Shown here: positions 54,871-64,000 of the stretch, piece after piece
Numbering within the stretch: the first letter of the stretch is position 1
Layout of the letters: every line of letters starts with the position of its first letter
NCBI GenBank assembly: GCA_030765055.1
Contig: CM060950.1
Coordinates: 22,700,376 to 22,764,375, forward strand
Origin: Mantis religiosa
Taxonomy: Eukaryota; Arthropoda; Insecta; Mantodea; Mantidae
Direction of reading: 5' to 3'
DNA: 64,000 nucleotides
Notes under the pieces: model-generated
Database searches by the model: none
Seen by the model: the letters and a program-made list of their open reading frames with translations, nothing else
What the model was told of the DNA's origin: nothing
Program-made: the position numbers and the translations under genes

Positions 54871-55185
54871 CTGTCTGCCCACCACAAGAAGGCAAATGGG
54901 GCCTGAAAAGCGAGAGGGGTTTGAACTGTTTATCTGCTCTAGTAGTAGATCTGTTTACTACGACATGAGCATATGAGATCACATATGAGTCATCCCTGCT
55001 GCCATATCTAATGTTCGTTTCAGTAACTACAGTGACAAATATTATGCATGGGTGAGTTATGTGACAACACTGTGTATTTCACATGAACCTAGAATTCATA
55101 TCATATCCAGAAGGCGAGCATAAACACAGCAAAGGTGATTACGTTACACATTCCCCTGTCTTGCCTTCTTTTTCTGGGCAGACAG
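54871..55185. mobile_element. MITE copy 1 (intact, 315 bp)
   Basis: CTGTCTGCCCACCACAAGAA at the left is inverted at the right (ttctttttctgggcagacag). TA on both sides (54869-54870 and 55186-55187). No coding capacity. Confidence 0.88.
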
Positions 55186-55187
55186 TA

Positions 55188-55484
55188 CTAGGTGAGGGGG
55201 AACAGCGCTCCTTAGGTATTCCATGTGTATGCCGCTACCCGTACAACACTGTGCTGTTATGCCTATATGCTCCTAGGTATTCTGGACTCATTTTCGGGTA
55301 CTTCCAGCTATACTCAACATACAGGCCCCAAACAGAGCAGAGATGTTGCCATCAAACTCTCAAGCGCGTACAGGTGTGAGCATAGTGATAGTTCCCTTTT
55401 TGGACTATTGAGTTCAATGTAGGCAGAATGGGCTTACTTCCTTCAACATGTTTGTTGCAATGAACATCAACCCGTGGCGCAACA
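55188..55484. other. No recognisable gene
   Basis: Unassigned. Confidence 0.4.
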
Positions 55485-55625
55485 GCCCTAGTTGGCTAAA
55501 ACCTGCCAACCCGACTGCCGGCCTCACACCCACATACGCAAGCAGAGGTGGGTGATCATCCAATCATATGAAGAGGTGGTCAGCATCTCAGCATGTTGAC
55601 TTACGCAATCAGGGCCGCTACCTAG
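55485..55625 (+). repeat. Dispersed repeat, copy 2
   Basis: Partner of 21130-21310: caacccgactgccggcctca and gtcagcatctcagcat, then cagggccgcta. Confidence 0.6.
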
Positions 55626-55639
55626 CGTAGTTCCTGAAA

Positions 55640-56060
55640 CCGAAATAGAAGTGGCTTTCTTAGACTCCTTCTTAGGTTCTTATGTAACAGAAGGTCGACT
55701 TGAGGAGGAAAATTCTGATGTGAATAACACATTTTGGGTTGTGAGGAATCGAGGACAGCTGGACTGACCGTCAAAGAAGGAAGACGTGGCTGGGGAACGT
55801 ATCTGTTCCTGCGTAAATAACGAAATAAGTGCTATCGGGTAATATACATTTCACATACGTAACTCCAGGCAGTAATATAGATTGGTATCCCTTGGTCGGC
55901 AACTTTGCGATTTACTTAATTAAAAAGAGAAGCAGTCATTAAACGAGTCTTAATCTTGGGTTCCAGTGTCATTACTCCTATATATACTCACGCAGACCCT
56001 GAGAGAAAGCTCTTGCTCGAAGCTGAGGCTAGACCGTACATTGCTTCAAATTTGCATAAC
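55640..56060 (+). repeat. Partner of the insert at 48440-49160
   Basis: Shares the ordered landmarks listed there. No terminal repeats could be fixed. Confidence 0.5.
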
Positions 56061-56279
56061 GTTCGTTGCCCGGAATAGTGGTGACACTCCTCAATTTCCT
56101 TACGATGTCGAGTGGGCACCGGAACTATACCCGAGACCTAAAATCCGCACCTCTAGGGGTGGGATAGATCCCGGGCACATTCGAACCAAAGGAGGACGCC
56201 TTAGCCCACGACGCCATGGTGCAAGGCATGGCCATGTTATGTAACATGCAATGATAGTTGCATAAATAGTATATTACTG

Positions 56280-56370
56280 ATTGATAGAGTCAACATGAAA
56301 CATTCATTGTCATGGCCGGGATTTGACCAAGTACCTCCTGGTTTCCGTCCAGTCGCTCTAAGCAATTGAA
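56280..56370 (-). repeat. tRNA-unit repeat (family 3), partial inverted copy
   Basis: The tRNA-like half ccgggatttga ... ccgtccagtcgctctaa, broken off at 56370 where a plus-strand copy begins. Confidence 0.7.
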
Positions 56371-56768
56371 ATCCCATGGGCTATGAAAACCTTAGCCTAT
56401 ATACGGCTAGTGTGAAGAAATGATTAATTTCCATCGATTAACTAAAGTAGTAAGAGATAAATGATGAAGCCCGGGACTCAAGTACTTACGATAGTAAGTC
56501 GCTACAAATGGTGTATCTGGAATGCGAGAGCCCCTAGTGGTCTACCGGGGAAATTACGAGTCAAATGGAGAATTTAATGTCAGGGCGGCACGTTGGCCAT
56601 GGTAGCTCAATGGGTTAGAGCGACTGGACGGAAACCAGAAGATCCGTGGTCCAAATCCCGGTCATGGCATTGAATTTTTCATGTTGACTCTATCAAAACC
56701 TTAGTCTGTATACGGCTAGTGTGAAGAAATGATTAATTGCCATCAATTAACTAAAAAAAAAAAAACAT
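56371..56768 (+). repeat. tRNA-unit repeat (family 3), full copy with A tail
   Basis: It runs from ggctatgaaaaccttagcc through the tRNA-like part 56597-56669 (gccatggtagctcaatggg ... cggtcatggc) to catcaattaactaaaaaaa. The acceptor is GCCATGG with TCATGGC, all seven positions pairable. Confidence 0.85.
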
Positions 56769-57243
56769 ATTACTGCTCACAAGTTCATACAGTAAGAAAT
56801 GTTTACACAAACTTCGGTACTGCTTTGTAACAAAGTACATTGTTTCTGTTAAATCAGTGAACTAGGAGATGGGAAACACTAACTGCAGACATTGGCATCA
56901 TCCCTGGGTAAAATCAGCCTGGTTCAAATCCTATATTGGGCAGTCTGAAATGCCAACGTTTGGGTGTTCGCAAAAACTGGAAAATCATGATTATTAAAAA
57001 AAAAGTTGCATGATTCAATCTACCGCAGAGGTTGTCTTCGGCTAACCTTCAGCAAATCTGAGATGAGATACAAAGGTTGTAATTTTAAGAAAGTTTATTG
57101 AAAACATGTTTATAGCAAAATTAACCTCACTGGTTGATTAACCTGGTCAGAATGTGACGTGAATAACGTAACTGTGTAAGATGGATGTATCGCTTGTCCG
57201 CCAGAATATATGACTGATTTGTATTATTGACACCTGCGAAGCT

Positions 57244-57491
57244 GGCCGCGCCGTGGATCAGTGATTAGACCGCTTGGATTTCACCAAGGCGGCCCGGGTT
57301 CGATCCCAGGCGACCCCAAAGTGAGATTTGTGGCGGACTTCACGACTCTGGGGCGGGTTTTCTCCGGGATCTCCGGTTTCCCCCGCCATCTCATTCCACC
57401 GGTGCTCCATCTTCATCTCATATATCATCAGTGTCATCGCCTGCGGTGCAGTCTGTAGTAAAAGCGGACGTTAAACACTACACATTTCACT
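57244..57491 (+). mobile_element. tRNA-derived SINE, family 4, with 9-bp target duplication
   Basis: Head ggccgcgccgtggatcag and B box gggttcgatcccagg; body shared with 8216. Flanked by tgcgaagct (57235-57243 and 57492-57500). Confidence 0.85.
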
Positions 57492-57535
57492 TGCGAAGCT
57501 TCACTTTTCTCTGTTCTGATGAAATTGTGGTGAAG

Positions 57536-57793
57536 TCAGTTACTTCCAACGAGAAGTCCTTGAGAGCATAAACAATTAACAGTTGACGCACGACTATTGT
57601 AAATGGTCGATTCTGTGGCTTCTGCCAAATTGCTACTACGACCACCAGTTGCTTCTCTTAGCCTGTCCCACGCTACACCACTCAGTGTTGAGAAATCGAT
57701 CCTTCTTTTAACGGAAATTGTGCCATTCATCACTCTCGGTTGTCTGCAGACTTCTCTACTACCGTGAAAATAATTGAATGAAAATTCCTTCAC
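57536..57793 (-). other. Unrecognised 85-codon ORF
   Basis: Minus-strand frame with ordinary composition (starts MKEFSFNYFHGSREV, contains ATGGRSSNLAEATES). No domain recognised, no partner in the window, and no convincing splice sites. It could be a relic or chance. Confidence 0.25.
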
Positions 57794-57959
57794 AACAAAG
57801 ACGGCATGCTTTGTGTGTCATTCCAAATTTCTACTAAAAGAGAAGGAAACAGAAACCTAGTAATAAATTAACTGAGAGAAAATTCTCATGTTGACATGCA
57901 GAAGTAAGAATATAACAGCTTAGTGCCCTTACGTCTTTCCAGATGTTTTATTTTATTAA

Positions 57960-58160
57960 CTAAACTTCAAATTTTAGCCTACATATGGCTAGTGTGGAAG
58001 AATGATTAAAATTCCAAAAACCTAATAATGGTAACTATAAAGCTTGGGATTTAAGTACTGAAAGAGATAGTAAGTCCTCACAAAAGGTGCGTACCTTATT
58101 GTACTTGAGAGCCCCTGGTGGTTTACCGGAAACATACAAGTCAGTTGGAGAATTTAATGT
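57960..58160 (+). repeat. tRNA-unit repeat (family 3), 5' part only
   Basis: gcctacatatggctagtgtgg through ggagaatttaatgtcatg, stopping before the tRNA-like part, where a SINE fragment is joined. Confidence 0.7.
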
Positions 58161-58312
58161 CATGCTGTGACTCCTTGGGGTCGGCCGCCCTCTGTCTCCT
58201 CTCACCTCATTCTCCCTGACGGGGATGTCCCGCTTGGGACATACGTACAAAAGACCAATCCCATCGACTTGCCGATTCTCCTCCGTAAAATCCAATCCTA
58301 CCCTACTTAATG
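58161..58312 (+). mobile_element. SINE family 2, 3' end only
   Basis: tgactccttggggtcggccg to ccgtaaaatccaatcctac matches the last 150 bp of the family. Confidence 0.75.
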
Positions 58313-58439
58313 CATTTATTATCAATAAGGTTATTTTTTATTATTGAGTTGCATATAATAATTGACTAATATTTCATATCAGACACACGGGTTCCACGTG
58401 GTCTATTTCTGTTTCGTTTCTTACTGTAAGCTAAGTTAC

Positions 58440-60835
58440 AGGCTATGAAATTGAATTTTTCAGTCTGGCTCTACCCTTTCATAGTGCGTCCTACACACGG
58501 CTAGTGTGAAAGAACAATAAATTTCCATTAATTGTACCTAATAGTAGTCAGAACTATAATGCACGGGTTTTAAAATACCTACAGCATAGTAAATCGCAAT
58601 TAAGGTAGCTGTCTCGTGTGTTTATGAGAACTCCTAAGTGGTTTACCGGGAGAAACACGAGTCAGGTGGTGAATTTAATGTCATGTTGGCACGTTGGTCA
58701 TAGTAGCTCAAATGGTTAGAGCGGCTGGAGTCAGGTGGTGAATTTAATGTCATGTTGGCACGTTGGCCATAGTAGCTCAAATGGTTAGAGCGGCTGGACG
58801 GAAACCACAAGATCCGTGGTTCAAATCCCGGCTATGGCATTGAATTTTTCAGTCTGGCTCATACTTTCATAGTGCGTCCTACACAAGGCTAGTGTGAAAG
58901 AACAATAAATTTCCATTAATTGTACCTAATAGTGGTGAGAACTATAAGGCCCGGGCCTTAAAGTACTTACAGCATAGTAAGTCACCATTAAGGTAGTTGT
59001 CTCATGTGTTTATGAGAACTCCTAAGTGGTTTACCGGGAGAAACACGAGTCAGTTGGTGAATTTAATATCATGTTGGCACGTTGGCCATAGTAGCTCAAA
59101 TGGTTAGAGCGGCTGGACGGAAACCAGAACATCCGTGGTTCAAATCCCGGCTATGGCACTGAATTTTTCAGTCTGGCTCCACCCTTTCATAGTGCGTCCT
59201 ACACAAGGCTAGTGTGAAAGAACAATAAATGTCCATTAATTGTACCTAATAGTGGTCAGAACTATAAGGCCCGGGCCTTAAAGTACTTACAGCATAGTAA
59301 GTCACCATTAAGGTAGTTGTCTCGTGTGTTTATGAGAACTCATAAGTGGTTTACCGGGAGAAACACGAGTCAGGTGGTGAATTTAATGTCATGTTGGCAC
59401 GTTGGCCATAGTAGCTCAAATGGTTAGAGCGGCTGGACGGAAACCAGAAGATCGTGGTTCAAATCCCGGCTATGGCATTGCATTTTTCAGTCTGGCTCTA
59501 CCCTTTCATAGAGCGTCCTACACACTACTGGTGTGAAAGAACAATTAATTTCCATTAATTGTACCTAATAATGGTCAGAACTATAAGGCCCAGGCCTTAA
59601 AGTAATTACAGCATAGTAAGTCGCCATTAAGGTAGTTGTCTCATGTGTGTATGAGAACTCCTAGTGGTTTACCGGGAGAAACACGAGTCAGTTGGAGAAT
59701 TTAATGTCATTCTGGCACGCTGGCCATAGTAGCTCAAATGGTTAGAGCGGCTGGACGGAAACCACAAGATCCGTGGTTCAAATCCCGGCTATGGCATTGA
59801 ATTTTTCTGTCTGGCTCCACCCTTTCATAGTGCGTCCTACACAAGGCTAGTGTGAAAGAACAATAAATTTCCATTAATTGTACCTAATAGTGGTCAGAAC
59901 TATAAGGCCCGGGTCTTAAAGTACTTACAGCATAGTAAGTCACCATTAAGGTAGTTGTCTCATGTGTTTATGAGAACTCCTAAGTGGTTTACCGGGAGAA
60001 ACACGAGTCAGTTGGTGAATTTAATATCATGTTGGCACGTTGGCCATAGTAGCTCAAATGGTTAGAGCGGCTGGACGGAAACCAGAACATCCGTGGTTCA
60101 AATCCCGGCTATGGCACTGAATTTTTCAGTCTGGCTCCACCCTTTCATAGTGCGTCCTACACGAGGCTAGTGTGAAAGAACAATAAATTTCCATTAATTG
60201 TAACTAATAGTGGTCAGAACTATAAGGCCCGGGCCTTGAGGTACTTACAGCATAGTTAGTCACCATTAAGGTAGTTGTCTCGTGTGTTTATGAGAACTCC
60301 TAAGTGGTTTACCGGGAGAAACACGAGTCAGGTGGTGAATTTAATGTCATGTTGGCACGTTGGCCATAGTAGATCAAATGATTAGAGCGGCTGGACGGAA
60401 ACCAGAAGATCGTGGTTCAAATCCCGGCTATGGCATTGCATTTTTCAGTCTGGCTCTACCCTTTCATAGAGCGTCCTACACACTACTAGTGTGAAAGAAC
60501 AATTAATTTCCATTAATTTTACCTAATAGTGGTCAGAACTATAAGGCCCGGGCCTTAAAGTAATTACAGCATAGTAAGTCGCCATTAAGGTAGTTGTCTC
60601 ATGTGTTTATGAGAACTCCTAGTGGTTTACCGGGAGTTACATGAGTCAGTTGGAGAATTTAATGTCATTTTGGCACGCTGGCCATAGTAGCTCAAATGGT
60701 TAGAGCGGCTGGACGGAAACCAGAATATCCGTGGTTCAAATCTCGGCTATGGCATTGAATTTTTCAGTCTGGCTCTACCATTTCATAGTGCGTCCTACAC
60801 ACGGCTAGTGCGAAAGAACAATTCATTTCCATTAA
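58440..60835 (+). repeat. Tandem array 2: about 319-bp unit with tRNA-like segment
   Basis: The tRNA-like segment starts at 58766, 59085, 59405, 59723, 60043, 60363 and 60681 (steps 319, 320, 318, 320, 320, 318), plus a broken one at 58697. Each is 72-73 nt with a perfectly paired 7-bp acceptor (GCCATAG with CTATGGC), D stem GCTC/GAGC, B box gtggttcaaatccc, but a T stem with two mismatches. Units are clearly homologous to array 1. Alternate units share private variants, hinting at a two-unit higher-order repeat. Confidence 0.92.
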
Positions 60836-60972
60836 GATACTATTATTTCACTCTTTCAATAAACAAGATAAGAAACGAACCCAGCGCTGGTCACTGAAGG
60901 TGACGCTCTGTCATGTTGGTTTTAAAAGATTAGAGAAAGTCAAGTCAGTCCGAAACATCAATTATTGTATAT

Positions 60973-61361
60973 TGTGGCTGCGAGGGTCACGTAAATTCGG
61001 AAATCTGGTTTGCAGAAATTTAAAAGAACTTTTGCTGCAGTAAAAGGACATGAAATTGACAATCAGCTGCCTTCGAGGCTGACTCGGTGTTTTTCTGCAA
61101 GAAAACAAATGAAAGAAATCAGTGTGGAACACTTCAGTCGTCGACTGTCGCAATAACAATCACACAACTACCGCTTCTAGCACCTCGCCGGTATTTGTAT
61201 CTACCTCCAGCCATTGTTTCTAGAAAACCAAGACTTTCCGAGAAATTTCTCGGAAAAAACAATGGGCGGATCGCTGTGGAGCTTCTCTCTGTCTTTTTCT
61301 CTCCTGCCCACGCGCCCGGCTCCGGCTTGTCGCGGCAGCACAACAGTGCCACACGGTGACA
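60973..61361 (-). mobile_element. Solo LTR of the tRNA-Pro family, ATAT target duplication
   Basis: 389 bp, plus strand TGTGGCTGCGAGGGTCACG to cacacggtgaca. ATAT on both sides (60969-60972 and 61362-61365). Matches the LTR at 50987. Confidence 0.87.
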
Positions 61362-61417
61362 ATATGTTATTATGTTGTTTGGTGTGTTAAATGCAGACGG
61401 CCTTGTAATTAGGTAAT

Positions 61418-61660
61418 TGTCCATTAATTGACCTAATAGTGGTCTGAACTATAAAGCCTGGGACTACAGCGTAGTAAGTCATTAAGGTAGTTGTCTCATG
61501 TGTATATGAGAATTAGTAGTTTACCGGGAAAAATAGGAATCAGTCGGAAAATTTAGTATCGTGCTTGCATGTTGCCAGGTAGCTAAGTGGTTAGAGCAAT
61601 TAAACGGAATCCAAGTATTCTCGGTTTAAATCCCGGCTATTGCACTGAATTTTTCTATAA
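61418..61660 (+). repeat. tRNA-unit repeat (family 3), diverged single copy
   Basis: ccattaattgacctaatagtg to cggctattgcactgaattttt; the tRNA-like part is recognisable but eroded. Confidence 0.7.
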
Positions 61661-61854
61661 AATGATTTATTTACTTTCAGATAATGCCATGTGTTAGAAT
61701 GTGTAGGTGTCAAAAGAGTTTCTTTCATGAACAATTTCATTAACAAACATCATTTTCCCGCTCAACTTGCGTGGTGTTACAGGAGCTCACTTACAAAGAT
61801 ACAGGAGTTGTAGAGGCAGGTAAAATCAAACGTGTACTTCACCGTATATGACTA

Positions 61855-62168
61855 CTGACTGCCCAAGACAAGAGGGCAAGCTAGAGGAATGTGCAACGTG
61901 ATCACTTTATCTGCCTCCTTGGGTTGTATGCTCACCTTCCGGGTATGACAAGATGGAAGACTCGTTTAAAGTGCACAAGTGTTGTCACAGAGCTCACGTA
62001 TACATAATACCTATCGTTGCAATAAACAATAGATCTGGCAGCATGGGTGACTCATATACACTCTCATACACTTATGTCCTAGTAAACACATCCGCTACCG
62101 GAGCAGATAAACAGTTTAAGCTCCTCTACCCGTCATACCCCTCTAGCCTTTTTGTCGTGGGCATACAG
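61855..62168. mobile_element. MITE copy 3 (314 bp)
   Basis: CTGACTGCCCAAGACAAGAG at the left, inverse ttgtcgtgggcatacag at the right, TA on both sides (61853-61854 and 62169-62170). The interior matches copies 1 and 2 (for example agatctggcagcatgggtga). Confidence 0.83.
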
Positions 62169-62249
62169 TACGTATATCGTTTTAGACTTTTTTTTTGGCC
62201 TTTGAGGAAGAACTCATTTGGTCATCAAAGGGATATGTTTGCTCTAGTT

Positions 62250-62250
<1 letters not shown>

Positions 62251-62302
<52 letters not shown>

Positions 62303-62344
62303 CATACACACACACGCACATACACACACACGCACACACACATA
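62251..62344. repeat. (CA)n microsatellite, imperfect
   Basis: About 94 bp of CA with scattered TG and GC interruptions. Confidence 0.95.
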
Positions 62345-62424
62345 CCCGGGACCCTCTGCGCGACGGACGTTTTAGACTTCGTCCTTTTAGCTAATGGTCT
62401 TCGAACTTCTATTGCTTGAATGTA

Positions 62425-64000
62425 CAATTACTCCAAAAAGTATTCGTCTAATGCATAAGTTTATGTTTAAGGATGAATGGATAGTGGAAAATCATAAGAA
62501 CAAAGTACAGCAGGGACAGTGTCTTATTTATTTATTGATTAGTGAAAAAGAGAACGCAAACACATATAGTATCTATTCACATAAACATAGTTAAACATTC
62601 AAAAGTAACGATGCAATATAGGATGCAAAATAGGTGTTCGTCCGCATACTGAAAATGGTGCAGAATATTACGGTTAGTACTTAGTACGCCCTCCATTCCT
62701 CTTTATAATCTCTTGTATTCTCCTTCACATGGATTTCACCAAAAATTGTGTTGTTTCCACTATAATTTTACTCCATTCCTCTGGTATAGTGTTCTTTAGA
62801 TCCTTTATATTAGATATCTGATGATTCCTAATATTTTTGCCCAGTATACTCCACAAATTCTCTATTGGATTCATGTCTGGTGATTGCGGTGGTGTCAGCA
62901 TCCATCGTGGAGTATTATACAACAACCATAACCTTGCATCTAGAGCTGTGTGTTTTGGATCATTATCTTAAGTGAAAATATAATCCTCAGAAGACCCATA
63001 TTATTCACCCTCCTGGACAGATGTGCTTTTAGGAAGTTTATATCAATCTTATGGTTCATAATTCCATCAATAAAACACAATTCCCCCCACACCATTTACA
63101 CTCAGGCGGCCCCAGACAAGTATTGAACTACATCCAAGTTTAACTGAAGTTATTATGTTTCTCCTCAAGCTCACAATTCTTTTTTCTCCACACTATTACT
63201 CGCCCTATTGACTTACAGAGCTCAAATTGACTCTAGCCAGTAATTACAACCTTCTTCCAGAAATCAAACCCATCGTATTTATGTTCTTTTGCAAAAGCAA
63301 CTCGCTTCTTTCTGTTCATTTTACTGATGTATGGTTTTATAGGGGCTGTTCGGCCTCCATACTCAGCTTCATAAAGTACGTTTCTTATAGTTTGTGCTGA
63401 AACGGACTTTTCTGTGTGTGTGTTTGAACTGCAATAGTAAGTTTTGAAGCACTTAGTTTAGGATTGTTCTTGACTTCTCTAAGTAACTGTCGTTTCTCCA
63501 TCTCGGATAGAACTGCAGGACGACCACTTCTTGATTGATTTTCTTAAGTTTTGTTGTGATCAAACCTGTGTACAATAGTCTTCACTGTACTGGCAGGTCT
63601 TCTAGTGCTTTCTCCAATTTCTTCAATAGATTTTCCTTTTTTTAATAACCTGATACAAATTTCTCTCTTCTTTTGCAGTTTCACGACGTTTTTGACCCAA
63701 ATTACTTAAGTAGCAGTCAACGGCTTTGAAAACAGATATGGAAATGTCAACGACAGTAGATGAAACACAACTGCATAAGAAAAGGGAAGCGGTGTGTCAG
63801 CAAGGCACCATACCTGGGATCCTGTTTACTAGACGAATACCTGTTTCACATCAAATGGGACATGATTTTAAATAACGCACAGCTGTTCACTAAATAAGCA
63901 ATATATGAACACAAATTGTGTTTTATTTTTAAATCTAGATATCAACCGATGTAAGGAAATAGTTATTGTTCGCTTCTTGTCTATATTTTTCTGATTGTGC
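62425..64000 (-). mobile_element. Tc1-like DNA transposon, right end at or beyond the window edge
   Basis: A Tc1-type left end (tacaattactccaaaaagtattcg) precedes a minus-strand transposase relic. The matching right end is not clear within the window; a weak inverse resemblance occurs at 63960-64000. Confidence 0.55.
62715..63710 (-). pseudogene. Tc1-like transposase relic (DD34E type)
   Basis: Minus-strand blocks in order: a damaged helix-turn-helix (GQKRRETAKEE onward); TIRNVLYEAEYGGRTAPIKP and NRKKRVAFAKEHKYDGFDFW (the stretch before the first catalytic Asp); a damaged Asp box near VVITG; CSSILVWGRLS; DNDPKHTALDARLWLLYNTP (second Asp); and SPDMNPIENLW, whose Glu is the third catalytic residue. 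The C-terminus follows (open frame to 62725). These identify a Tc1-family DD34E transposase, a cut-and-paste enzyme using TA sites. At least six stops or frameshifts are present. Not the same family as the two mariner relics, which are DD34D. Confidence 0.8.

Noticed and set aside
58766..58838. Functional tRNA genes in the arrays
   Set aside because: Acceptor and D stems pair, but the T stem has two mismatches, the base before the putative anticodon is C instead of T, and all copies are embedded in a repeat unit.
62195..62419. His/Thr-rich frames across the CA repeat
   Set aside because: Dinucleotide repeat artefact.

Overview
Eukaryotic, almost certainly insect, repeat-dominated nuclear DNA. 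I found no intact host gene and no bacterial feature. The insect assignment rests on what is present: a Ty3/gypsy element with ATAT target sites, mariner, Tc1, pogo/Tigger, piggyBac and hAT transposase relics of insect type, a Penelope-like element with a GIY-YIG domain, several tRNA-derived SINE families, and very long trinucleotide microsatellites. The density and nesting of repeats suggest a large genome, perhaps polyneopteran (orthopteran-like). That last step is inference, made without any search.

Layout. 0-7 kb: decayed transposase pieces, two copies of a long tRNA-derived SINE (family 2) and a (TAA)n tract. 7.6-11.2 kb: a hAT-like relic broken by a SINE with a 13-bp target duplication and by a complete Tigger element with TA duplications. 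11.4-13.5 kb: a non-LTR retrotransposon tail hit twice by solo LTRs at ATAT sites. 14.7-15.7 kb: a fold-back repeat with a solo LTR in its loop. 17.7-18.95 kb: a solo LTR and a decayed ORF with a 92-codon lysine run. 23.2-26.5 kb: a SINE, then a seven-copy tandem array of a 315-bp unit carrying a tRNA-like segment. 26.5-27.85 kb: a mariner with a nested SINE. 28.5-29.8 kb: a deleted pogo-like element. 30-34 kb: SINEs and a short satellite. 35-40.6 kb: piggyBac and Jockey relics and a giant (GAG)n tract. 41-45.9 kb: inverted tRNA-unit dimers, a Penelope-like tail ending in a hammerhead-like motif, and a pogo/jerky-like element carrying a 92-bp-arm palindrome. 45.9-48.2 kb: a young, internally deleted gypsy element with both LTRs. 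48.2-49.7 kb: a mariner with its catalytic residues lost. 50.8-62.2 kb: three copies of a 315-bp MITE (one split by an LTR element with a tRNA-Pro primer site), solo LTRs, SINEs and a second tRNA-unit array of about 319-bp units. 62.4-64 kb: a Tc1-like relic.

The elements form a stratigraphy rather than a pathway. Old DNA transposons and LINE/Penelope tails are the substrate. SINEs and MITEs sit in them, and gypsy-type LTRs are the youngest layer, with 4-bp target duplications that are mostly exact ATAT. The most notable items are the hammerhead-like motif at 42332-42377, whose core overlaps the Penelope ORF stop codon, the two tandem arrays of a tRNA-bearing unit, the undescribed MITE family, and the two microsatellites that expanded in frame inside transposon ORFs.
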